NCBI GenBank assembly: GCA_045866215.1
Contig: AP035880.1
Location: 496,001-560,000 of the forward strand
Direction: 5' to 3'
DNA length: 64,000 bases
Source of the DNA: Croceivirga sp009797885
GTDB lineage: Bacteria > Bacteroidota > Bacteroidia > Flavobacteriales > Flavobacteriaceae
Shown here one piece after another: positions 8,549 through 16,675 of the stretch (its first letter is position 1; every line of letters begins with the position of its first letter). Under the pieces are notes generated by a model that saw nothing but the letters and a program-made list of their open reading frames with translations, ran no database searches and was not told the DNA's origin. A program made the translations under genes and the position numbers.

Positions 8549-10075
8549 ATGGGTTCAGTGAAGAGACGACACACAATACATAAACCATTTAAAAAACTAT
8601 CATGGGTACTCTTATCCGTGATGGTTTTTGGTTGTGGAACCCTTCAAAAGAACAATCCCACTACGGAATTCAGAGGGGTTTGGGTGGCCACTGTGGTCAA
8701 TATTGATTGGCCAAAAAATGGCATGGACGACGTTAAAAAACAGAAAGAGGACTTTTTGCAACTGCTCAAGTTCTATGATGAACTAAACTTTAATGCCCTA
8801 ATCGTACAAATACGGACAGCAGGTGATGCCTTTTATGCATCGGACATGGCACCCTGGTCACGTTTTTTGACCGGAAAGGAAGGAAGCCCCAAGGACAATT
8901 TTGAAAATCCACTGCAATGGATGGTGGACCAAACCCACCAAAGGGGGATGCAATTCCATGCGTGGTTCAACCCTTATCGTGCCACATTTGATTTGGACAC
9001 TACCCTTTTGGCCAAAACCCATGACTTTTATCGGCATCCTGATTGGATGATAAAATATGGGAAGAAGTATTACTACAACCCGGGGATTCCAGCGGTTGGG
9101 AAACACCTGACCAAAGTAGTGGAAGAAGTGGTCATGAACTATGCCATTGATGGTGTCCATTTTGACGATTATTTCTATCCGTATAAAGTGGCCGGGGAAA
9201 CATTTAAGGATTCGTTGGCCTTTGCTCAATTTGGACTGCCAGGGCAATCCCTTGAAGATTGGCGTCGCAGCAATATCGACTCGTTGGTCAAGAATGTGTA
9301 CCAAACCATTAAAACCCATAAACCTTGGGTCCAATTTGGCATTAGTCCTTTTGGGGTCTGGAAGAACAAAGCTACGGACCCCCAAGGTTCGGACACCAAA
9401 GCTGGTCAAACCACCTATGAGGATCTATATGCCGACCCGCTATTGTGGATGGAAAAAGGTTGGCTGGATTATATTGTTCCCCAAGCGTACTGGAGTATGG
9501 AATATCCTGCAGCTTCCCATAAAAAAATCACCCAATGGTGGGCCGGTAAAACCGCAAACACCAATCTCTTTATGGGCAATGGTGCCTATAAGGTGCGGAA
9601 CAATTCGGATAGGGCATGGTTTAAACGAAAGGAACTTGCCAGGCAGCTAAGCCTTGCACGTTCCATTCCGCAGGTTCGGGGAAATGTCTTCTTTAGCGCC
9701 AAGTCTCTTCCCCAACACCAGGACATCGCAAAGAGAATTCGAAGGCATTTCTATAAAGCACCCATCACCGTACCACCAACACCCAATGGCCCCTACAGGG
9801 ATATCGAAGAACCAGGGGTTATTTCGAAAAACAATTCCAATGGTGCTTTGGAAATCTGCCTGTCCCATTATGACTCCGTTCCCAGGTATGTTTCAATTTA
9901 CCGATTGAAGGGAAAAAATAGGCAATGGGCAAAATTGATAAAAAAAGTCTACCTTCCTTCCAATGGATCCAAGAGTTGCCTCAACATCAAGGAAACCAAA
10001 AGGAAAATAGCCGCAAAAGTCACTGATGCGTACGGAAATGAAAGTAAGCTAAAACCAATAGAGAAACCCCACTAG
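8549..10075 (+). CDS. GHL10-family (DigH/YddW-like) glycoside hydrolase lipoprotein
   Basis: The product (508 residues from the ATG at 8549; a GTG at 8495 is possible but would bury the signal) has a lipoprotein signal ending VMVFGC. The TIM-barrel domain of the GHL10 (DUF187) family is shown by FRGVWVATVVNIDWP, FNALIVQIRTAGDAFYAS, HAWFNPYRA and DGVHFDDYFYPY, where acidic residues are clustered. E. coli DigH, of this family, cuts peptidoglycan strands that lack stem peptides. Its place between nagB and ampG supports a wall-recycling role here (inference). A small beta domain occupies the last 90 residues. Confidence 0.85.
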   Translation: MGSVKRRHTIHKPFKKLSWVLLSVMVFGCGTLQKNNPTTEFRGVWVATVVNIDWPKNGMDDVKKQKEDFLQLLKFYDELNFNALIVQIRTAGDAFYASDMAPWSRFLTGKEGSPKDNFENPLQWMVDQTHQRGMQFHAWFNPYRATFDLDTTLLAKTHDFYRHPDWMIKYGKKYYYNPGIPAVGKHLTKVVEEVVMNYAIDGVHFDDYFYPYKVAGETFKDSLAFAQFGLPGQSLEDWRRSNIDSLVKNVYQTIKTHKPWVQFGISPFGVWKNKATDPQGSDTKAGQTTYEDLYADPLLWMEKGWLDYIVPQAYWSMEYPAASHKKITQWWAGKTANTNLFMGNGAYKVRNNSDRAWFKRKELARQLSLARSIPQVRGNVFFSAKSLPQHQDIAKRIRRHFYKAPITVPPTPNGPYRDIEEPGVISKNNSNGALEICLSHYDSVPRYVSIYRLKGKNRQWAKLIKKVYLPSNGSKSCLNIKETKRKIAAKVTDAYGNESKLKPIEKPH

Positions 10076-10077
10076 AA

Positions 10078-11355
10078 ATGTCAGAAATCCAGAAAGATAA
10101 ATGGGCATGGGCATGGGTACCTGTTTTATACTTTACCCAGGGACTCCCCTATGTCATTGTAGTCACCGTCTCGGTCATCATGTATAAAAAACTGGGCATT
10201 AGCAATGCGGATATTGGCCTGTACACGAGTTGGCTCTATTTACCATGGGTTCTAAAGCCATTGTGGAGTCCGTTCGTGGACTTAAAAAGCACCAAACGCA
10301 AATGGTTTCTTTGGATGCAATTATTGATTTCCATAGCCTTGTTTGGTGTAGGGCTTTCCCTGCCTACAAATATCTTTTTCACCACTACCCTAGCCTGTTT
10401 TTGGATGGCGGCCTTCGCTTCCGCCACAAATGATATTGCTTCGGACGGGTACTATATGATCGGGCTTACCGAAAAGAAACAATCGTTTTTTGTAGGGATA
10501 CGAAGTACTTTTTACCGTTTGGCCATGGTTACCGGCGAAGGACTTATCGTTATCCTTGCCGGTTTTTTAGAAAACCGCTATGGGGACAATACAAAAGCAT
10601 GGAGCATCACTATGACGGCAACCGCCTTTTTAATGTTGGGACTCACCGTATCCAACTTTTTTGTTACCCCAAAGTATGAGACTTCGAATACCATAGCGCT
10701 CGATAAGCCCAAAGGATTTTTTGAAGTGTTCGTCTCCTTTTTTAAAAAACCAAATATTGGGATAGCATTGGCCTTTATCCTGACCTATCGATTGGGAGAA
10801 TCCCAATTGGTTAAAATGGCCGCCCCTTTTCTTTTGGACCCCCTGGAAAAAGGAGGACTGGCCTACTCAACGGAAAGACTGGGGACCATCTTTGGAACCG
10901 TTGGCGTTATCATGCTCTCCCTGGGCGGTATTCTTGGGGGAATATTGATTTCAAGGGATGGATTAAAAAAATGGATGCTTCCCATGATACTTTCCCTAAA
11001 TGTACCCAATATCCTGTACGCCATTCTGGCGTGGACACAAACTACCAGTCTAGCAGCTGTCACTACAACGGTGGTTTTTGAAAAGTTTGGCTACGGCTTT
11101 GGGTTTGCCGCATTCTTGATGTACCTCATTTATATTGCGGAAGGAAAATCAAAAACTTCACATTATGCCATTGCCACCGGTTTTATGGCCTTGGGTATGA
11201 TGCTCCCCGGAATGGTAAGTGGGTTTATGCAAGAATGGCTGGGGTATAGCGGCTTCTTTATCTGGGTGGTGATTGCCGCTTTGCCGGCCCTGTTCTTACT
11301 GCCCTTTTTAAAATATCCGGCGGATTACGGTAAAAAAGGAAATTCAGATGCGTAA
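10078..11355 (+). CDS. ampG: AmpG-like muropeptide permease (MFS)
   Basis: The 425-residue major-facilitator protein shows about 12 membrane segments. Its N-terminus WAWVPVLYFTQGLPYVIVV and the following WLYLPWVLKPLWSPFVD are characteristic of AmpG, the inner-membrane importer of GlcNAc-anhydroMurNAc muropeptides. The start is two bases after the stop of the hydrolase gene and the end overlaps nagZ by 8 bases. The set ampG-nagZ-anmK with murQ nearby makes a recycling role strong. Confidence 0.9.
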   Translation: MSEIQKDKWAWAWVPVLYFTQGLPYVIVVTVSVIMYKKLGISNADIGLYTSWLYLPWVLKPLWSPFVDLKSTKRKWFLWMQLLISIALFGVGLSLPTNIFFTTTLACFWMAAFASATNDIASDGYYMIGLTEKKQSFFVGIRSTFYRLAMVTGEGLIVILAGFLENRYGDNTKAWSITMTATAFLMLGLTVSNFFVTPKYETSNTIALDKPKGFFEVFVSFFKKPNIGIALAFILTYRLGESQLVKMAAPFLLDPLEKGGLAYSTERLGTIFGTVGVIMLSLGGILGGILISRDGLKKWMLPMILSLNVPNILYAILAWTQTTSLAAVTTTVVFEKFGYGFGFAAFLMYLIYIAEGKSKTSHYAIATGFMALGMMLPGMVSGFMQEWLGYSGFFIWVVIAALPALFLLPFLKYPADYGKKGNSDA

Positions 11356-12898
11356 AATTCCATCATACCATAGCATACGAAAGGAAATCCCGATTTCAAC
11401 AAAAGTTGGGCAACTGTTTATGCCAGCTGCGTTCATCAATGATACCGAAGCTGAGATCCAAAAATTGGAAAAGCTTATTCAACAATACCATATTGGGAGT
11501 CTCTGTTTTTTCCATAGTAGGGCAAGTGCGGCCACCAATTTTGAGGGAAAAAAAGAAGTGATCCATAACGAGAACAGTTATGAACGATTACTCTATTTAA
11601 TACAACGCTACCAAAAGGTGGCAACTTTTCCATTATTGATTGCCATTGATGCGGAATGGGGATTGGCCATGCGTATAGAAAATACGCCCCAGTACCCCTA
11701 TGCCATTACCTTGGGTGCCATGAAAGATCAAGAAGCGTTGGTCTATAAGGTTGGGAAGAACATTGCACGAGACTGTCGCGAAGCGGGTATCCATTGGAAC
11801 CTCTCCCCTGTGGTGGATATCAACCTCAATCCCGAAAATCCTGTCATAGGCTATCGTTCCTTTGGGGACAACCGTGAAGAGGTTGTACGCTATGCCAAGG
11901 CCTATCTTAAGGGAATGCAATCCGAAGGAATATTGAATTCCATCAAACATTTTCCCGGACATGGGGATACGGCCACGGATTCCCATTTGGGACTTCCCAT
12001 AATTGACAAACCAAAAAAGGAACTTCTGGACAATGAACTCCATCCGTTTATTCAATTGATGGATGAAGGATTGGATTCGGTTATGGTGGGGCATTTGGCG
12101 GTTCCCAGCCTCACAAATGGGAAAAAAATTTCAGCGTCCATTTCCAAGGAAATCATGACCAACTTTTTGCGGGACGAATTGCAATGGAAGGGCATCATCA
12201 TCTCCGATGCCCTAAATATGCACGCCATTTCCAAGGATTTTTCCCAAAAAGGCGCTTTGGAATTCACCGCTTTTGAAGCGGGGAACGATGTCCTGTGCTT
12301 TGCGGATAATGTGGAAGAAGGCATTCATATGATTTCGGAACAATGTGATGTTGACCGAATTGAAGCCAGTTTCAAACGAGTTTGGCAACTTAAGGAAAGT
12401 GCATACACCGTTTCCGAACACGGTTTGGCACAAAAAGCAAAAGACCATACTCCTTTAATGCAGCAGTTGGCCAAGGAAAGTATTACGGAACTCAAAGGGG
12501 ATGGTACGGCCATCAAAAAGTTTAGGGAGGAAGGGTTTCAGTTGATTCAAATTGGTCGACAAGGAGGCCATTTCCATGATACCATGGAGTTGAAAGCCTC
12601 GGATTCCGGGAACACCCTTTTAAGCATTGTTCCAAGACAGGTAAAACCAAAGGACAATTTTGGGTTTACCAAAGAGGAACTTGATGTAATCCATGAGGTT
12701 CTAAACCAAGGAAATACGATAGTCTACCTTTTTGGCAATCCTTTTGTACTCAATTTATTCAGCTGGGAAAGCGCAAGTGCTGTGGTTGTGGTCTATCAAG
12801 ATTTTCAAGTGTTTCAAGAAAATGCCGTAAACCATTTTAACGGGGTGGTCAATGCCAAAGGAAAATTGCCCGTGACCTTAAAATCCGCTGTCGTATGA
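11348..12898 (+). CDS. nagZ: Beta-N-acetylglucosaminidase NagZ (glycoside hydrolase family 3)
   Basis: The 516-residue enzyme carries the GH3 NagZ signature KHFPGHGDTATDSHLGLP (about residues 200-217), whose Asp-His pair is the NagZ-type acid/base, and IISDALNMHAI with the nucleophile Asp. It would release GlcNAc from GlcNAc-anhydroMurNAc. There is no signal peptide (MRKIPSYHSIRK), so it is probably cytoplasmic, downstream of AmpG. It is longer than the E. coli protein (341) because of a C-terminal domain of about 150 residues. It overlaps ampG by 8 bases and the methyltransferase by 4, implying coupled translation. Confidence 0.93.
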   Translation: MRKIPSYHSIRKEIPISTKVGQLFMPAAFINDTEAEIQKLEKLIQQYHIGSLCFFHSRASAATNFEGKKEVIHNENSYERLLYLIQRYQKVATFPLLIAIDAEWGLAMRIENTPQYPYAITLGAMKDQEALVYKVGKNIARDCREAGIHWNLSPVVDINLNPENPVIGYRSFGDNREEVVRYAKAYLKGMQSEGILNSIKHFPGHGDTATDSHLGLPIIDKPKKELLDNELHPFIQLMDEGLDSVMVGHLAVPSLTNGKKISASISKEIMTNFLRDELQWKGIIISDALNMHAISKDFSQKGALEFTAFEAGNDVLCFADNVEEGIHMISEQCDVDRIEASFKRVWQLKESAYTVSEHGLAQKAKDHTPLMQQLAKESITELKGDGTAIKKFREEGFQLIQIGRQGGHFHDTMELKASDSGNTLLSIVPRQVKPKDNFGFTKEELDVIHEVLNQGNTIVYLFGNPFVLNLFSWESASAVVVVYQDFQVFQENAVNHFNGVVNAKGKLPVTLKSAVV

Positions 12899-13572
12899 AA
12901 TCAAACATTCTTTTCTCTTGGAAAAAAAATGCGGAAGAATGGAATTTGGTAGTTGAAAAAGAGCTTATCCCCTCAAGGAAATTTACCAACAAAGCCATAG
13001 TGGATACCCTTGTATCATCCCAGTTGGGGAAAGTGGCCGATTTGGGTTGTGGTGAAGGCTGGCTCACCAGGGAAATGACAAAACTGGGCATAACGGCCCA
13101 TGGGTTTGACGCCACTGCCGAACTGATTCAATTTGCTCAAAAAAAAGGCCCGGAAGCCTATCATATTTTAAGTTTTGAGCGTATAGCAGAAGGTGAACCT
13201 TTGCCCCACTCCCCTTATGACGGGGCGGTTTTCAACTTTTCATTGTACCTCAAGGACCATACCGCCCCCCTCTTGCAACGAACATTGGAATGTTTGACCA
13301 ATAATGGGATTCTGCTCATCCAAACCCTGCATCCCTTCTATTTGATGGAAAACGGTTTTGGGTACCAATCCCAATGGCTATCAAATTCCTGGGAAGGACT
13401 TTCTGGAAATTTCTCTTATGGACATCCTTGGTATGCCAGAACCCTGCAGGACTGGATACATTTACTTGCACAGATTCCCAATACTTCATTTGAAGTCCAA
13501 GAGATTACAAATGATGCAAAAAGGCCGGTTTCTTTACTGCTCATTCTAAAAAAACACTATGAAAACAATTAA
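12895..13572 (+). CDS. Class I SAM-dependent methyltransferase
   Basis: The 225-residue protein has the SAM-binding motif VADLGCGEGWLTREM (about residues 44-58), an acidic GFDATAEL strand end, and a later GILLIQTLHPF segment. This is the order of Rossmann-type methyltransferases. The substrate is unknown. It begins 4 bases inside nagZ and ends 14 bases inside anmK, so it is locked into the recycling operon. Whether it acts on a recycling intermediate or is a passenger cannot be told from sequence. Confidence 0.85.
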   Translation: MKSNILFSWKKNAEEWNLVVEKELIPSRKFTNKAIVDTLVSSQLGKVADLGCGEGWLTREMTKLGITAHGFDATAELIQFAQKKGPEAYHILSFERIAEGEPLPHSPYDGAVFNFSLYLKDHTAPLLQRTLECLTNNGILLIQTLHPFYLMENGFGYQSQWLSNSWEGLSGNFSYGHPWYARTLQDWIHLLAQIPNTSFEVQEITNDAKRPVSLLLILKKHYENN

Positions 13573-14638
13573 AGTTTTGGGTATGATGTCCGGCACTTCC
13601 CTGGATGGATTGGATTTGGCCTACTGTCATTTTTGGGGGAACAATGGAATATGGGACTTTGAAATTAGGCAATGTACCACGGTACCCTATGAACCGGAGT
13701 GGTACGAAAAGTTGAAAAATGCCATTCATTTATCCGAAGAAGAACATCAACAATTGCATTTGGACTATGGCATTTGGTTGGGGAAACAGGCAAAGGATTT
13801 TAGTAAAGGTAGTGACCTGGACATAGATTTTATCGCCAGTCATGGACATACTTCCCACCACAGACCTGAAGATGGGATTACCTTTCAGTTGGGAGACGGG
13901 CAAGAATTGGCAAACGCATCAGGGCAAAAAGTGGTTTGTGATTTCAGGACCTTGGATGTACGATTGGGAGGACAGGGGGCACCTTTGGTTCCCATTGGTG
14001 ATGAATTATTGTTATCCGAATATGATTTCTGTTTGAATTTAGGGGGTATCAGCAACATATCCTTCCAAAAAGGGGGGAAACGAATTGCTTACGATATTGG
14101 GCTGGCAAACATGCCGCTGAATTACATCACCGAAAAAATCGGTTTGAAATATGACAAAGGGGGAAAACTGGCCAGTAAGGGAAAACGACGTCCGGACCTA
14201 TTGAAAAAACTGAATTCCCTCCCCTATTACGAAGCTCCCTATCCAAAATCCACGGGATATGAATGGTTTTCGTCCGAGGTCAAGCCGCTTATCGAGGATG
14301 TAAAATTCCCAACGGAAGATTTACTCAACACCCTAATACACCATAATTGCGAACAAATCGCCAATGCCATCAAAGCGGAAAAACCCAAAAAGACCAGTCG
14401 TGTTTTAGTGACAGGTGGAGGGGCTTTGAACACTTATTTTATGGATACCCTTCAAAAAAAGCTCGGGAAAGCGTGCACCGTAGTTGTTCCGCCCAAAAAG
14501 TTCATTGAATATAAAGAGGCCATGATTTTTGCCTTTATGGGCGTATTGAAGTCAACTGGACAAATCAACGTGTACGCTTCGGTTACAGGAGCACGAGAAG
14601 ATTCCAGTAGTGGAAGGGTCTTTACGCCCATAGGATAA
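13559..14638 (+). CDS. anmK: Anhydro-N-acetylmuramic acid kinase AnmK
   Basis: The 359-residue kinase opens and phosphorylates anhydroMurNAc to MurNAc-6-phosphate, the substrate of MurQ. The ASKHA fold is seen in GMMSGTSLDGLDL (residues 8-20), the FRTLDVRLGGQGAPLVPIGDELL block and LVTGGGALNTYFM. Length is normal for the family. It is the last gene of the plus-strand operon and converges with an exporter gene 14 bases away. Confidence 0.96.
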   Translation: MKTIKVLGMMSGTSLDGLDLAYCHFWGNNGIWDFEIRQCTTVPYEPEWYEKLKNAIHLSEEEHQQLHLDYGIWLGKQAKDFSKGSDLDIDFIASHGHTSHHRPEDGITFQLGDGQELANASGQKVVCDFRTLDVRLGGQGAPLVPIGDELLLSEYDFCLNLGGISNISFQKGGKRIAYDIGLANMPLNYITEKIGLKYDKGGKLASKGKRRPDLLKKLNSLPYYEAPYPKSTGYEWFSSEVKPLIEDVKFPTEDLLNTLIHHNCEQIANAIKAEKPKKTSRVLVTGGGALNTYFMDTLQKKLGKACTVVVPPKKFIEYKEAMIFAFMGVLKSTGQINVYASVTGAREDSSSGRVFTPIG

Positions 14639-14651
14639 TCCAGGGACCATC

Positions 14652-15866
14652 CTATCTCACCACGGCCATCCTTTTGGATTTACGCAAAATAAAAACAATG
14701 ACCAGGGACAATAGGCCGCATATGGCCAATCCCAAAAACAAGGGCAATACCCTTTCATCCACGTACTTTCCGATTAAGGAGGCAATGGGAATTGCGATGA
14801 CCGTAGAGAAAAAACCGTTGATAGCCGCTCCAATACCGGCAATGTGACCAATGGGCTCCATAGCAATGGAACGGAAATTGCCCCACATAAAGCCAAGACA
14901 AAAAAACTGTAGCGATAGAAACGTGACCAAAACAAAAACGTTGGGATTGGTTGGAGAAGGCCAAAACAAGAGCACATACAGTAGCGCAACAGAACAAAAT
15001 CCCACCAACGCCATTGTCGATAATCTGCGCATACCAAACCGTAAAACCAAAGTTCCATTGAGTAGGGTGGAAAGACCTATGGAAATCGCCAGCCCCGCAA
15101 AAATATAGGGAAAGGCTTCCTTAAGCCCGTACTGGTCCTCAAAAATATGTTGTGAAGCACTGAGGTACACCAAGAAAGAACCGGTTACCAAGCCAGAAAC
15201 AATGGTATACGCCACAGTTTCCTTAAATCGAAGCAATTCCTTTAAACCATCCATAAACAAATGACTCGTAAACGGAATTTTATATTCTGGATGCAGGGTC
15301 TCCGGCTGTCGCCTCCAAAACCAAAGGCCTACCATTGCGGTCAAAACCAATTGGACATAAAAAATGGCCTGCCAATTGGCAACGTCCAATAGTAATTTTC
15401 CAAAAGCAGGTGCCACTACGGGAACCAAAATGAAAAATGCCGTTACAAAGGACATCACCTTGGCCATGAGATCGCCTTTGTACATATCCCGAATAATGGA
15501 AATGGAGATGGTCCTAGCTGTGGATAGGCCTATCCCTTGCAGGATACGCCCCGCAATCATCCATTCCAGATTAGGGGCCGCCAAACAGATTATACTGGCA
15601 ACCACAAATACCAAAATGCCCAAATAGACCACGGGCTTTCTACCAATGGAATCCGAAAGTGGTCCAAAAAAGAGCTGCCCCACTCCCAGTCCAAGAAAAA
15701 TCATGGTCACCAACATTTGATTATCCGTAGCATCCTGGCTATTGATGGATTCCCCAATGTGTGAAATCGCGGGTAGTAAGGTGTCTATACTCAATGCCAC
15801 AATGGACATCAACGCGGCCATCAATGCCACAAATTCAAAACTGGGCTTGTCTTGGGTATTTTGCAT
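14652..15866 (-). CDS. Bcr/CflA-family multidrug exporter (MFS)
   Basis: A 404-residue MFS protein with about 12 membrane helices. The family is indicated by SIDTLLPAISHIGESI at the N-terminus, then VGQLFFGPLSDSIGRKPVVYLG (motif A) and ILQGIGLSTARTISISIIRDMY (motif C region). The start is the ATG at 15866, because a -7 promoter element lies 4 bases upstream and the longer frame would run through it. It probably exports drugs or metabolites; the substrate is unknown. Confidence 0.88.
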   Translation of the reverse strand: MQNTQDKPSFEFVALMAALMSIVALSIDTLLPAISHIGESINSQDATDNQMLVTMIFLGLGVGQLFFGPLSDSIGRKPVVYLGILVFVVASIICLAAPNLEWMIAGRILQGIGLSTARTISISIIRDMYKGDLMAKVMSFVTAFFILVPVVAPAFGKLLLDVANWQAIFYVQLVLTAMVGLWFWRRQPETLHPEYKIPFTSHLFMDGLKELLRFKETVAYTIVSGLVTGSFLVYLSASQHIFEDQYGLKEAFPYIFAGLAISIGLSTLLNGTLVLRFGMRRLSTMALVGFCSVALLYVLLFWPSPTNPNVFVLVTFLSLQFFCLGFMWGNFRSIAMEPIGHIAGIGAAINGFFSTVIAIPIASLIGKYVDERVLPLFLGLAICGLLSLVIVFILRKSKRMAVVR

Positions 15867-15870
15867 GATG

Positions 15871-15878
15871 CAAAAGTA
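15871..15878 (-). promoter_or_regulatory. -7 element directly before the exporter start codon
   Basis: The minus strand reads TACTTTTG (TAnnTTTG). Its G is 5 bases before the A of the ATG, so the transcript start should fall at or next to the start codon. This suggests a leaderless message. Confidence 0.55.
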
Positions 15879-15938
15879 CCTAGACCCTTTGGATTGATAA
15901 ATCTTTGGGTGTGATAGTTTTGTTAACCAAGTCATTTT

Positions 15939-15964
15939 GTCCGGTCGAGCGCAGTCGAGACCTC
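15939..15964 (+). repeat. Left copy of 26-bp inverted repeat around GIY-YIG gene
   Basis: Contains the core GTCGAGCGCAGTCGAGAC. Its reverse complement recurs at 16408-16433 with one mismatch in 26. The core has TCGA at both ends and is partly self-complementary, like REP elements. Confidence 0.85.
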
Positions 15965-16018
15965 ATTTTGAATAAAACGGTGCTCATCTTTCATTGGTAA
16001 AGTCATTATTTTTAATCG

Positions 16019-16282
16019 ATGAAATTTTACTACGTTTATATTCTTCTATGCTCAGATGGTTTTACCTATACGGGTATCACCGAAAATGTAACGAGACGTT
16101 TCAACGAACATCAAGATGGAATGAATCCCAATGCATTCACATTTAAAAGAAGGCCGGTTCAACTCATCTTCCAACAAGAATTCATTGATGTGTTGCAAGC
16201 CATATATTTTGAAAAGAAAATCAAGAAATGGAGCGCCAAAAAGAAACTGGCGTTGGCAAATGGAAATTTTAATCTCCTCTAG
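16019..16282 (+). CDS. Small GIY-YIG nuclease-domain protein
   Basis: The 87-residue protein is a single GIY-YIG domain of the YhbQ/UvrC-N type: YYVYILLCSDGFTYTGIT supplies the YxY and YTG halves, followed by the VTRRFNEH arginine-histidine helix and a Glu in FEKKIKKWSAKKK. Such proteins nick DNA in known cases; the role of the free-standing flavobacterial forms is not known to me. It stands alone, bracketed by inverted 26-bp repeats 55 bases upstream and 126 bases downstream. Confidence 0.9.
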   Translation: MKFYYVYILLCSDGFTYTGITENVTRRFNEHQDGMNPNAFTFKRRPVQLIFQQEFIDVLQAIYFEKKIKKWSAKKKLALANGNFNLL

Positions 16283-16675
16283 ATTTTAGCGGAATGTAGA
16301 AATGCGACACATTATAAGTACAATACCAAAAATGAAAAATGACCTCAATCTGTCTTATCGAACATAATCAAGATACCAATTGGGGCTTTAAAGTTTTTAG
16401 TTCCAAGGAGGTCTCGACTGCGCTCGACCTGACCAACAGGGTGAATTAAAACATTATATTTCCGAACATCCATGAAGGTAATGAATACCGCTATGGTGTG
16501 TTTATAATGACATCAATCCCGTACAATAATATCGCCGCAACATGCCGTCGGATTGCCGAAGGAATTAGGATAGCACTATCCCAAGAAACTTTCGTTATAG
16601 CCCATCAACTCGATGTTTTTAAGACTATATCCAATCTAACGCACAGTGCGGCGACAAATAATCGGTTCTAACGCA
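16283..16675. other. Non-coding stretch after the GIY-YIG gene
   Basis: No convincing gene lies in these 393 bases. The stretch holds the right 26-bp inverted repeat (16408-16433) and small perfect hairpins, for example CGCACAGTGCG at 16640-16650. The 3' end is the tail of the carboxylase operon. It may contain decayed sequence. Confidence 0.6.
16408..16433 (-). repeat. Right copy of 26-bp inverted repeat around GIY-YIG gene
   Basis: Inverted relative to 15939-15964, matching 25 of 26 positions. The inner 22 bases are identical. Confidence 0.85.

Noticed and set aside
8858..9409. Minus-strand open frame of 183 codons inside the GHL10 hydrolase gene.
   Set aside because: Antisense to conserved catalytic-domain sequence; no promoter or family match.
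16500..16640. A lone attC-like site near 16.55 kb (CCGCAACATGCCG ... TTATAGCCC).
   Set aside because: The arms do not pair in the right order and there is no right box; similarity is too weak.
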